From an uncultured Eubacteriales bacterium (GTDB taxonomy: Bacteria > Bacillota > Clostridia > Oscillospirales > Acutalibacteraceae), in assembly GCA_934444695.1 (NCBI GenBank), contig CAKSDF010000016.1, forward strand, positions 1 through 22,956: a stretch of DNA of 22,956 nucleotides, read 5' to 3'. The position numbers were made by a program, and so were the translations under genes. The notes beneath the pieces are model-generated. The model did not search any database and was not told where the DNA came from. It saw only the letters and a program-made list of their open reading frames with translations. Shown here in pieces: positions 1-6,704 of this stretch; within the stretch, counting starts at the first letter, position 1; each line of letters begins with the position of its first letter.

Positions 1-20
1 AAGGAAACCTTCTAACCAAA

Positions 21-63
21 AAAACAATGCGCCCGATGGCTTTGGTCGGACGCATTGTTTTTT
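21..63 (-). terminator. Bidirectional intrinsic terminator downstream of the small zinc-ribbon gene
   Basis: Arms at 21-36 and 46-61 pair over 16 positions with one mismatch. A run of A precedes the stem and a run of T follows it, so it can end transcription from either side. It lies about 70 bases past the stop of the minus-strand gene ending at 134 and is its most likely terminator. Confidence 0.8.
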
Positions 64-133
64 GCAAAGTTTTTGCCGTGTGCGGCGTAAATTTTCCAAA
101 CGTTATTTTTAAGGCCTCTTTGCCCTTTTTCCG

Positions 134-322
134 TTATTCCTTTTTCAGATCGTTTTTATCAGGGCCGTTTTCTTCCGTGGCCTTTTGTATCGGCGCTTGG
201 CCGAAGGGCATTGCAGGGGAGTAATCAATCTCCTCAACCTGGTGAAAGCAAAAGGGACACAGCAGGGCGGATTTGTCGATTTTGCGGCCGCAATAGTCGC
301 AGTTTTTTGTCTGTCGGCTCAT
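134..322 (-). CDS. Small zinc-ribbon protein, function unknown
   Basis: A 62-residue protein. Its N-terminal half holds two CxxC pairs, CDYC and CPFC, about 14 residues apart, the pattern of a zinc-ribbon knuckle. The C-terminal half is charged and probably disordered. I place the start at MSRQTKNC rather than at an in-frame ATG six codons upstream, because an AAAGGCGG-like ribosome binding site sits just before this ATG. There is no signal peptide or membrane segment. A terminator follows at 21-63, so it looks monocistronic. Similar short zinc ribbons are common in Clostridia, and I cannot assign a role. It shares the two-knuckle style of the larger zinc-ribbon proteins at 5231-8030, but that similarity is generic. 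Confidence 0.7.
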   Translation of the reverse strand: MSRQTKNCDYCGRKIDKSALLCPFCFHQVEEIDYSPAMPFGQAPIQKATEENGPDKNDLKKE

Positions 323-347
323 CTTAACCCCGCCTTTCATCTTGCTT

Positions 348-400
348 AGTATGCCGTTTGAATATGCCTGTTTTTAATATGCCTGTTTTAATATGCCCGG
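348..400. repeat. Degenerate 13-15 bp tandem repeat, about four units
   Basis: Four consecutive units begin AGTATGCC or AATATGCC, at 348, 361, 376 and 390. The second and third are AATATGCCTG followed by five or four T. The tract lies just upstream of the zinc-ribbon gene and could contain part of its 5' region. No function is evident. Confidence 0.75.
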
Positions 401-516
401 CTGCACCTGTTCAAGAACAGCTTAAAATTTTGATGACTCAGCTTTTTCGAACACCGTTTGTTCGGCCTGTCTGTGGATTTATTGTAGACTTTTGAATAAC
501 ATCTGTACAGGGCGAT

Positions 517-541
517 TATACTCTATATATAGACAATTGTC
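517..541 (+). promoter_or_regulatory. Probable promoter -10 and palindromic operator of the XRE-type regulator gene
   Basis: TATACT at 517-522 resembles a -10 box. No convincing -35 is seen; TTGAAT at 492-497 has a long 19-base spacer. Just downstream, where transcription would begin, is a perfect 10-bp palindrome, GACAATTGTC, at 532-541. A site in this position before a small XRE regulator suggests autorepression, which is inference. Confidence 0.45.
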
Positions 542-558
542 AAGGATTAGAGTATTTT

Positions 559-591
559 TTATCATTTTATATGGAGATGATAAAATGATAA
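559..591 (+). promoter_or_regulatory. Perfect 12-bp hairpin enclosing SD and start codon of the XRE regulator
   Basis: The arm at 559-570 (TTATCATTTTAT) is the exact reverse complement of 580-591. The 9-base loop at 571-579 contains the GGAG ribosome binding site, and the right arm contains the ATG at 585-587. In RNA this would bury the start codon. In DNA it is also a palindrome that a dimeric repressor could bind. Confidence 0.7.
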
Positions 592-803
592 CATACGAAC
601 CGTTTTACAGAACCATCAAGCAGAAAAATATATCCACATACAAGCTCATAAACACCTTCGGCGTCAGCCGCAGCCTCATCGACCGACTCAAGCACGATAA
701 GCCCATAAGTACCCGCACCATCGACGATCTTTGCGGATTTTTAAACTGCCGGGTGGAGGATATACTCGTTTATAAACCGGGTGAAAAGGAATCCGACAAT
801 TAA
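585..803 (+). CDS. Small XRE/Cro-type helix-turn-helix regulator
   Basis: A 72-residue protein that is almost entirely one helix-turn-helix domain. The pattern is an N-terminal helix (FYRTIKQKN), then STYKLINTFGVSRSLIDRLKHDKPISTRTIDDLCGFLNC split over the recognition helices, and a VEDILVY end typical of short Cro/CI-type clostridial regulators. I chose the ATG at 585 because GGAG at 573-576 lies eight bases upstream; earlier in-frame starts would add an unrelated tail. It probably binds DNA as a dimer. The palindrome at 532-541 and the hairpin at 559-591 are candidate self-binding sites. No neighbouring target gene or toxin partner is evident. A convergent terminator follows at 975-1021. Confidence 0.85.
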   Translation: MITYEPFYRTIKQKNISTYKLINTFGVSRSLIDRLKHDKPISTRTIDDLCGFLNCRVEDILVYKPGEKESDN

Positions 804-1176
804 ACAAACAAGGGAAAATCCGCCTGCCGGTAAGCCCTTCGCCCAATGTATGCAAGGACTCCTGATGCCTTCGGCAAAGAATTCAGAAAAGATTTATATG
901 GCGGCAGACAGGCTCAAATGGCGGTCGGATTTTTCGTTGTTCCAAAAGCCTAATCTCTAAAAAACATCCCCAAAAAAACGGACGAGCCGGTTTTAAAAAC
1001 TGCTTTGTCCGTTTTGTTTTTTGGTTGTTTTGTCGGTGCAATGCCGCGCTGCTAATCCGATCAATCTGTTGGTGTTGCCGCGCCGCGAAACCGGTTGCTT
1101 AAGGTATTTTGATTACCCCTTAATTGCGGAGGAGGATTCTGTTTGCTTGGGCGCATTGTCCATTAAATTGCGGGGT
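804..1176. other. Intergenic region between convergent genes
   Basis: This spacer separates the XRE regulator (plus) from the deacetylase (minus). Apart from the terminator at 975-1021, it has only short imperfect inverted repeats, such as AAAATCCG near 816 matching CGGATTTT near 927. I see no credible gene or RNA in it. Confidence 0.6.
972..1021. terminator. Bidirectional intrinsic terminator between convergent genes
   Basis: AAAACGGAC at 975-983 pairs perfectly with GTCCGTTTT at 1007-1015, and the inner GCCGGTTTT/AAAACTGC segment extends the stem imperfectly. A run of seven A on one side and T-rich DNA on the other suit both directions. It probably ends both the XRE transcript and the deacetylase transcript. 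Confidence 0.8.
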
Positions 1177-1875
1177 TTATTCCGCCGTGCGGTCGGTCAG
1201 ATAATCAAAAACCCGGCCGCAGGAGGCGCGGCAGGCATCCTTGTCTGAATCCATCAGCCTTAAAAATTCCTCAAATCTGTTCCATCCGTTGCCTATATCA
1301 AGCTCGAAGGAATGCCCCCAAATCAAAAACAATCCCTGATTTTTCTGCAAAAATTCCCGACCGAGGGCGAGCAGACGGCCATCGGAAACGGTGCAGGTGC
1401 CTTTCCAGCGAAGGGGGTCTTTAGGAAAATCAAATTTTCCGGTGGTTTGGCCGACGCGGGCATATTTTATGGAGGTTTTGTTCTTTATAAGGGATATAAT
1501 GCGGTCGTCAAAGCTGTCCTCTCCGCCGCCGGGATAGGCCATTCCTTTGGGATGCACGCCGGTCAGCGAAAAAATGTTTTGTGCATCGCCGTTTATCTGG
1601 GAAATGACCTCGTCGTCCGAAAGAGAGGTGAGCAGCGGGTGGCAAAGAGTGTGCACCGCAGTCTCAAATCCGCTGTATATGCCGCTTTCTATCTCGGCTT
1701 TTGTAAGGCGGATGTGCTGCGCCTTTATGCCTAATGACGAAAGGTCGGTGGACTCGCCAAAAAGCCCCGTGTTTAAATTAAAGGTGGCCGAAAAGCCGTA
1801 TTTTTTAAGCAGTGCTATAAGCCTGATATCCTGAGTGGTTCCGTCGTCGAAGCTGAAGACTATAAATTTTTTCAT
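1177..1875 (-). CDS. Polysaccharide deacetylase-like protein (CE4/NodB homology)
   Basis: A 232-residue protein matching the NodB-homology fold. SFDDG at residues 8-12 supplies the catalytic and metal aspartates. HTLCHP (His75, His79) completes the Asp-His-His metal site. GMAYPGG at 111-117 resembles motif 3, and LIWGHSFELD near 185-194 resembles the C-terminal His motif. CE4 enzymes remove N-acetyl groups from glycans such as peptidoglycan or exopolysaccharide. No signal peptide or membrane anchor is visible, so it may act in the cytoplasm or on lipid-linked intermediates. Its ATG overlaps the TGA of the upstream O-antigen-ligase-like gene (ATGA), which indicates translational coupling and a shared glycan pathway. 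The substrate is unknown. Confidence 0.88.
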   Translation of the reverse strand: MKKFIVFSFDDGTTQDIRLIALLKKYGFSATFNLNTGLFGESTDLSSLGIKAQHIRLTKAEIESGIYSGFETAVHTLCHPLLTSLSDDEVISQINGDAQNIFSLTGVHPKGMAYPGGGEDSFDDRIISLIKNKTSIKYARVGQTTGKFDFPKDPLRWKGTCTVSDGRLLALGREFLQKNQGLFLIWGHSFELDIGNGWNRFEEFLRLMDSDKDACRASCGRVFDYLTDRTAE

Positions 1876-3542
1876 AAAGCCCGTTTCCCCGCCGCACTTT
1901 TTTCGGCGCTTGCGGCAACGGTATGGACTGCATCGCTAATGCCGATATCATTGTTGCCGTCAGTATCGGTTACAGCTTTGTTGAACGTCTTTTCTGTATC
2001 GGTTGTATTGTCATCGTCGCAATCATCCGCACCGATCTTTTGCACGGCATTTGCCGAAGATGCTCCGTCTTTGCAGTCGGCCGATTTTTTTGCCGCACCC
2101 TTTTCCTTCTTTCTGTTCAGCAGGTCGGAGGGAATGGGCTGCTCGTTCCTTGTTTCGATTATAACAAAAATCATAACCGCCAGCATTTCATAGGGGAAGG
2201 GGCAAAATTCGCCGGGATTGGTTTGGGACATAAGCAGCAGTCCCCCGTAGCACAAAAACAGCACAAAGGAATTGTAATTGGATTTTATAATTGCGATGTA
2301 GACACGGTTGATTATCTGAAAACCGTATGCGATTATGCCGACAATTCCCATACTTCCGATGACCTGTGGAATCATCATATGATACCAGGCCATTGCGCCC
2401 TTCTTTGGCGTATATATGTCGAAATTGCCTTTAAATCCAAGCCCTTGTCCGAATATGGGAGCATCGAAAAAGTCACGTATAGAGGCCTCTGCCAGGCGCA
2501 TACGCTGTTCTCCCTGCTCTATGGGACTGAAGCCAAGATATCGGCTGGAAAAATAGGTCATAACCTTTCCGCCAAGGAAAATTAAAGCGGCGGCGCAGGC
2601 GAGAGAAACGATGATGTAAAGGTTGCGGTTTTGCCGATCGGTCACTATCAAAAAGAGCAGACAGCAACCGAATTCCAGCGCACCGAGGAACAGCCCGCTT
2701 CTCGAACCGAGCAGCGACATTATTCCGAACATTATAAATGAAAGGAAAATAGGATATCTGTGCCGCTTTGCAAACATAAGGGGAGCGGGCATACATATCA
2801 TCAGGAATGTGGAATAGTTGTTTCGGAATTTCCATTCGGGAACATTTTTTTTAAGCAAAATATCGTCGAGACTGAAGAAAATGGATTTTGCCGCAAGAAG
2901 TGCAGCGCAAAGGCCGACGATTATAAGCACCTCGGCAAATTTTTCAGCCAGGTCATATTCCTCCCGATGGGTGAAACGGGATCTGAAAACAAAGTAAAGG
3001 GCGATCATTCCGATGCCAAGAAAGACCACATAATATATCGCCGAAAAATAATCGGCAAAGGAGATTTTACCGAGCCCTCCAAGGGTCACGGCCACAGTTA
3101 CGGCGGCAATTCCCCAAAAGCTTTGTCCCACCGTAAGCTTGCGTGCGGCTTTGTTTTTAATGTAAAACCTCGAAAAATTGACCATAAGCGCTGCGATAAC
3201 AAAAACAAAGACCGGGATCGTGACAAAAATCATGGGACGTCCCATAAAAAGATGATAACAATCGTAGCTTTTGGCCGCGAAAAGTATGGTCATAAGTCCC
3301 GATGCAAGGAATGGGATTATCTCGTCGCAAAACAGCAGCACAAGCCCGTCTAAGACGCACAAAAACAGTACGCAGACAACCTGAAGATGCTGCTTGAGCA
3401 CAACCTCGGGTGCACCGCTCAGCATAACGTCCGAGGAATCTTTTAAGGCCGGAAAGGAGGTTAATATGTCAATCAAAAAAACAAACAGGGCAAACACAAC
3501 AAGAAAAAGCCTGCCGTTTAAAAATCGCTTGACCGATTGCAA
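1872..3542 (-). CDS. O-antigen ligase/polymerase-like integral membrane protein (Wzy/WaaL type)
   Basis: About 556 residues, starting from TTG at 3542 with GGGAGG nine bases upstream. An ATG eight codons earlier lies almost at the predicted transcription start and inside the ribosome-site region, so it is unlikely. Around ten or more hydrophobic segments cover residues 10-460, with a large loop (YSSRYLGFSPIEQGEQRMRLAEAS area) before the last segments and an LLGSRSG motif, as in the O-antigen ligase (Wzy_C) family. The last 90 residues are hydrophilic, rich in Ala, Asp and Thr, and probably cytoplasmic. Family members polymerise or transfer lipid-linked glycans at the outer membrane face. It overlaps the deacetylase gene by four bases. 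No other glycan genes are nearby, so the polymer is unknown. Confidence 0.85.
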   Translation of the reverse strand: MQSVKRFLNGRLFLVVFALFVFLIDILTSFPALKDSSDVMLSGAPEVVLKQHLQVVCVLFLCVLDGLVLLFCDEIIPFLASGLMTILFAAKSYDCYHLFMGRPMIFVTIPVFVFVIAALMVNFSRFYIKNKAARKLTVGQSFWGIAAVTVAVTLGGLGKISFADYFSAIYYVVFLGIGMIALYFVFRSRFTHREEYDLAEKFAEVLIIVGLCAALLAAKSIFFSLDDILLKKNVPEWKFRNNYSTFLMICMPAPLMFAKRHRYPIFLSFIMFGIMSLLGSRSGLFLGALEFGCCLLFLIVTDRQNRNLYIIVSLACAAALIFLGGKVMTYFSSRYLGFSPIEQGEQRMRLAEASIRDFFDAPIFGQGLGFKGNFDIYTPKKGAMAWYHMMIPQVIGSMGIVGIIAYGFQIINRVYIAIIKSNYNSFVLFLCYGGLLLMSQTNPGEFCPFPYEMLAVMIFVIIETRNEQPIPSDLLNRKKEKGAAKKSADCKDGASSANAVQKIGADDCDDDNTTDTEKTFNKAVTDTDGNNDIGISDAVHTVAASAEKSAAGKRAL

Positions 3543-3573
3543 ATTAACACACCTCCCAAGGCACATTTTTTTA

Positions 3574-3602
3574 ATTTTATCATATATTTCTTAAAATGTC
3601 CA
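3574..3602 (-). promoter_or_regulatory. Promoter of the O-antigen-ligase-like/deacetylase operon
   Basis: On the minus strand TGGACA (3597-3602) is followed after exactly 17 bases by TAAAAT (3574-3579), with a TGA extended -10 element. Predicted initiation near 3567 leaves a leader of about 25 bases carrying the ribosome site for the TTG start. The ATGATAAAAT core recurs in the flavodiiron promoter. Confidence 0.75.
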
Positions 3603-4164
3603 TTACTCCGACAAAAATGTAACTATTTTTGCAAAAAAAATTAAGCAATAGATGGTCGGTTTCGCTCGCCTTTTTTCCCGTGAGGCATCGCGTTCATCAT
3701 TCGTAGACAACAGCCTTATGGCCGTTACAGGCGCGTTCGTTGTTGCTTAAGCAAAATAAAGCGGTCTGCCATAGCAGTCGTGAAAAGCAGTGCTGCCGAT
3801 CCTTTGAGCAGGCTAAAGACAGCGCATTGCGATTTTGCAAAGCTGTATTATTGCCCGGCCGCCGAGGCAGTCCCGGCTTTGCCGGGCCCGGAGGGAGCGG
3901 CATCCTGTAACCTTATCGGGAAAATATAGTTGCTTTTTGAAAATACGCCTACTTTTTGTATTGAAGTCTCCCTCCGATCAGCTTGCGCTGATGCCTCGGC
4001 GGCCGCAGCCGTGCACCGACCCTCAGCCGGATTCTCGACTTGGCGGTATGGCGTTTATCATATATAGAAAGAGGGATATAAAACAGGCTTTACGGTTGAT
4101 TTTGCCCGATTGAGCGCGAAAACACAGCCGCCTGTTATTGCTTTTGCTTGCGCGGCAAAACCCG
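3603..4164. other. Long intergenic region without a convincing gene
   Basis: Open frames exist on both strands, for example minus 3697-3903 and plus 3835-4113. They lack ribosome binding sites and read through inverted repeats. The only clear structure is the composite inverted repeat at 3857-4004. The 3690-3860 segment could belong to a dispersed repeat, since its end coincides with the inverted-repeat arm, but one copy cannot show this. Confidence 0.5.
3857..4004. repeat. Composite inverted repeat, each arm with its own small hairpin (REP/BIME-like)
   Basis: GGCCGCCGAGGCA at 3857-3869 is exactly inverted at 3992-4004, and GGAGGGAG at 3890-3897 is exactly inverted at 3968-3975. Between those blocks each arm has a different private hairpin: CCCGGC/GCCGGG at 3872-3886 and ATCAGC/GCTGAT at 3977-3992. 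Shared outer blocks with unlike central hairpins resemble paired REP elements or ends of a small non-autonomous element. Confidence 0.6.
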
Positions 4165-4195
4165 AAAAAAGCCCTTAAGGTCAAAGGGCTTTTTT
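4165..4195 (-). terminator. Intrinsic terminator downstream of the SPFH/zinc-ribbon/TPM cluster
   Basis: The arm at 4165-4176 (six A then GCCCTT) pairs perfectly over 12 bases with 4184-4195, around a 7-base loop. The T run exists in either orientation. It follows the TPM-domain gene by about 230 bases, with a tandem repeat between. Confidence 0.85.
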
Positions 4196-4215
4196 AGGTA
4201 AAGAATTTCAGCAAT

Positions 4216-4351
4216 GCTGCGGGAAGATCCCTGCTGCGGGAAGGCGCCTGATGCAGGAAATCACCTGCTGCGGGGAAACGCTTGCTGTGTGAACGTATCT
4301 GCTGCAGGAAAGTTCCTTTCGCGTGAAAGTGTTTATTGCGGGGAAAACGGC
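4216..4351. repeat. 17-bp tandem repeat, eight degenerate units
   Basis: Units start at 4216, 4233, 4250, 4267, 4284, 4301, 4318 and 4335, with no change of spacing. The shared part is GCTGCRGGAA followed by about four variable bases and a CCT-like end. Units 1-4 and 6 fit best; 5, 7 and 8 are decayed. Unit junctions read CCT-GCTGC-RGG, so each junction is a small near-palindrome. The tract lies in the 3' untranslated part of the TPM gene, before the terminator. Confidence 0.88.
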
Positions 4352-4422
4352 GCTTTGCAGCCTGTAAAAATTTCAAGGGAATCGCAAAGTGAAGCGGGGG
4401 AGAGGATAAAAGGAAAGAATCC

Positions 4423-5217
4423 TTAAAAACTTCCGCCACCACCGCCGTGGGATGTTCCCGAGGAACCCGTAAAGGTGCTGCTTCCGCCGCTCGAATCGTT
4501 GTCGTTTGCTCTCGGTGTGGAAACAACATTTGCATAGAGGAAGGTGTCGCTCTGACCGTTTATGTGCATACTGCCGTTTACAACATAGTCGCCGGCATAA
4601 TTTTGCATTGCAACCGATTTGAGCTTGCCCTTCATAACCAAAACGGTAATAAGGCCGATAACGAAGCCTATTCCAAGGCAGATGAGCAGATTGAAGGTTA
4701 CGTCAAAATCATCCTTGGGCAGATCGTCTACATCGTAGCCCTTTCCGTCAGTTTCGTATTTTGCAAAATAGTTGTCGCAGAGATCGGCAAATGTCATAAA
4801 TCCGTCGAAATATTCTCCGTCAGAAAGATACGGAAGGAATTTTTCCGACATAGCCTCACGACCTGCATCGGTTATGGCTTGTATTCCGGTTCCGGTTGTG
4901 ACAATAAACCATTGGCGGTCGCTCATTGAAAGGAGAAAAAGTGCACCGCCTGTTTCGCTGAATCCGTTATAGTCGTAATAATCGGCGGCATAATCCTGTG
5001 TCGACTTGTCTCCCGTGGAATTAACGGTCACCACCACAATGTCCACATCGTGGTTCTCGCTTACCTCGTCGAGCTTTGCGAGAAGTTCATCTGCCTCCTC
5101 GGATGAAAGCAGGGTGGCATTGTCGAAAAGCCGCGGGGAATCGCTGCTTGCGGCGGCACAGAGGTTTATGCTCAGGCAAAGGACAAGGACGGTTAAAATC
5201 GATATTGCTTTTTTCAT
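4423..5217 (-). CDS. TPM-domain (YgcG/YdjH-like) membrane protein with Gly-rich tail
   Basis: 264 residues with an N-terminal signal sequence (MKKAISILTVLVLCLSINLC), a TPM domain from about residue 28 to 165 (LFDNATLLSSEEADELL; DIVVVTVNSTGDKSTQDYA split over two strands; FIVTTGTGIQAITDAG), one membrane segment (about 175-195), and a C-terminal tail ending GTSHGGGGGSF. The domain therefore faces outside, anchored by the C-terminal helix. TPM proteins, also called UPF0603, include B. subtilis YdjH and E. coli YgcG. AAGGAGGG precedes the ATG. It starts 13 bases after the zinc-ribbon protein gene ends, so the two form an operon. I infer that it is the extracytoplasmic member of a YdjGHI-like membrane-stress module. 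Confidence 0.87.
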   Translation of the reverse strand: MKKAISILTVLVLCLSINLCAAASSDSPRLFDNATLLSSEEADELLAKLDEVSENHDVDIVVVTVNSTGDKSTQDYAADYYDYNGFSETGGALFLLSMSDRQWFIVTTGTGIQAITDAGREAMSEKFLPYLSDGEYFDGFMTFADLCDNYFAKYETDGKGYDVDDLPKDDFDVTFNLLICLGIGFVIGLITVLVMKGKLKSVAMQNYAGDYVVNGSMHINGQSDTFLYANVVSTPRANDNDSSGGSSTFTGSSGTSHGGGGGSF

Positions 5218-5230
5218 TTTCCGTCCCTCC

Positions 5231-6319
5231 TTATATCAGCCAGATGATGTAGCCCAGTGCAAAGGCCACCGCTGCCGAAATTCCTCCGACCAAAGCCCAC
5301 CATTTTGCAAAAGCACCCTTGTCGAGGGGGAGGTTTCCGACAAATTTGCCGGTCTGTCCGTTCATTGCAAAGGTGTATTTCTGGCCGTTGTATGTGGTGT
5401 TGAGAATCCAGACGGGATAGAGGGCATATTTTGCCTTGCCGCCCGAGACCCTTACGCTGCTGTTTTCGGGAGTGACCGAATCATATCCGATGACCGTTTT
5501 GGCAAATTCCTCTTCGGTGGTATTTTTGATGCGCTGATTTGCCCGGGCGACGCTCTGAGAAGCGTCAACATCGTATTTGTCGGCTAAATATCCCGCAAGA
5601 TAGGCCGTCTGAAAATCCACTGCTCCCGAAAAGTCGAAAGGCTCTATGGATTCCATAAGATCGTCGGGCATCTGGGAGGATCCGTCCACCGGCACCTTGG
5701 CAAAGGAAAGATCCCCGCCGCGATACACCGAATAGTGACTGGTCTCGGTGTAGTCGTTTTCGCTGTCGCTCCAGTGACGCACCTTGGTTGCGTGATAGCG
5801 GATGTCGGCGTCTGCCTGCCCGTCAAAAAGCCAGAAGGGCACGTAAACGCCCTTTATTTCGTCGATGTGGTTTTTGTCTTTAAAAATCTTGGGAAGCAGC
5901 CGTTTGCCGATTAAATGGTTCATAAGACCGGCCTTTGCCGCTGCCTTGTCGAGCTTGAAGGGAATGACGTAATCGGGTTTGAGATCGCCCGTAAACTGTC
6001 CCTTCATAACAACGGGATTGTCGCAATAGGGGCATTTTGTGGCGGCGGTATTCTCATCGCAAACGATCTCTCCGCCGCAGGAATTGCAGACGTATATCCT
6101 CATTCCGTCGGTCTCGCCCTCTTTCCACTCGCCGCCGGCCGATTCGCTCCAATTGTAATTGTCGGGAGCGTCGGTTTTGTTTAATTCCGCGTCGAGGGAT
6201 TTAAGGGTCTCCACGTCAAATTCCGTGTCACAGTAGGGGCAGCGCATTTTTTGAAAATTAGGGTCAAATTCAATGCGGCCTCCGCAGCACGGGCATTTAT
6301 ATTCGAGGGTGGTGGCCAT
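5231..6319 (-). CDS. TFIIB-type zinc-ribbon membrane protein (YdjG-like)
   Basis: 362 residues. Two zinc-ribbon modules open the protein: CPCC with CPYC (residues 9-30) and CNSC with CPYC (residues 78-99). A middle domain of unknown fold follows (about 110-330), including GVYVPFWLFDGQ and YALYPVWILNTTYNGQ, which recur in the clostridial family usually named TFIIB-type zinc ribbon-containing protein. One membrane helix ends it (WWALVGGISAAVAFALGYII). There is no signal peptide, so the ribbons face the cytoplasm. AGGAGG lies just before the ATG. It is upstream of the TPM gene by 13 bases and downstream of the SPFH gene, matching the components of B. subtilis YdjG, YdjH and YdjI. The likely role is a membrane scaffold; no catalytic motif is seen. 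Confidence 0.85.
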   Translation of the reverse strand: MATTLEYKCPCCGGRIEFDPNFQKMRCPYCDTEFDVETLKSLDAELNKTDAPDNYNWSESAGGEWKEGETDGMRIYVCNSCGGEIVCDENTAATKCPYCDNPVVMKGQFTGDLKPDYVIPFKLDKAAAKAGLMNHLIGKRLLPKIFKDKNHIDEIKGVYVPFWLFDGQADADIRYHATKVRHWSDSENDYTETSHYSVYRGGDLSFAKVPVDGSSQMPDDLMESIEPFDFSGAVDFQTAYLAGYLADKYDVDASQSVARANQRIKNTTEEEFAKTVIGYDSVTPENSSVRVSGGKAKYALYPVWILNTTYNGQKYTFAMNGQTGKFVGNLPLDKGAFAKWWALVGGISAAVAFALGYIIWLI

Positions 6320-6345
6320 AACTTTTTCCTCCTGCCTATAAATTT

Positions 6346-6380
6346 TTCGGCAGAAATCTTAAAAAAGTATTTCTGCCGAA
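6346..6380. repeat. Perfect 12-bp inverted repeat in the leader of the zinc-ribbon gene
   Basis: TTCGGCAGAAAT at 6346-6357 is exactly inverted at 6369-6380, with an 11-base loop. Neither side has a T run immediately after the stem, so it is not a standard terminator. It sits 27 bases upstream of the zinc-ribbon start and could be an mRNA stabiliser, processing site or operator. Confidence 0.7.
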
Positions 6381-6407
6381 GGTATCATCAAATAGGTATA
6401 ATGTTTT

Positions 6408-6625
6408 AATCGGTCGGTCAGTCGTTCAATCGATTAATCAGCCGTTGAGTCAGCCGCTCAATCAATCGGTCGCTCAATCAATCGGTCGCTCAATCAATCG
6501 GCCGGTCAACAGGATGATCGCTCGGTCGGTCAGCCAATCAATCGACTGCTCGGCTCAATCAGATGGTCAGTGGGTCGGTCGGCAGGCCGGTCGGTGGTCA
6601 ATCAATCGTTTGACTGGTGAGTTGA
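6408..6625. repeat. Degenerate tetranucleotide tract (CRRT-like) with a 16-bp higher-order repeat
   Basis: The tract can be read mostly as consecutive four-base words such as CAAT, CGGT, CGCT and CAGT. Within it, CGCTCAATCAATCGGT occurs at 6455-6470, 6471-6486 and (one change) 6487-6502. It fills most of the 385-base spacer between the SPFH and zinc-ribbon genes. The plus-strand frame through it is a repeat artefact. Confidence 0.85.
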
Positions 6626-6704
6626 TTGGTGGTTTTGCCGGAATTGCGGTTGATCGGGTGTTCGTTTGGCCGGTTGCACCGCCGATTGTCTATCGGGCAC
6701 GTGA

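Noticed and set aside
3697..3903. 68-codon minus-strand frame and an overlapping plus frame at 3835-4113
   Set aside because: Both read through the inverted-repeat arms, lack ribosome sites and show no recognisable domain. They are more likely part of a repeat element.
4216..4351. CRISPR array or replication iterons
   Set aside because: Units are contiguous 17-mers without spacers of CRISPR length, no cas or rep gene is present, and several units are decayed.
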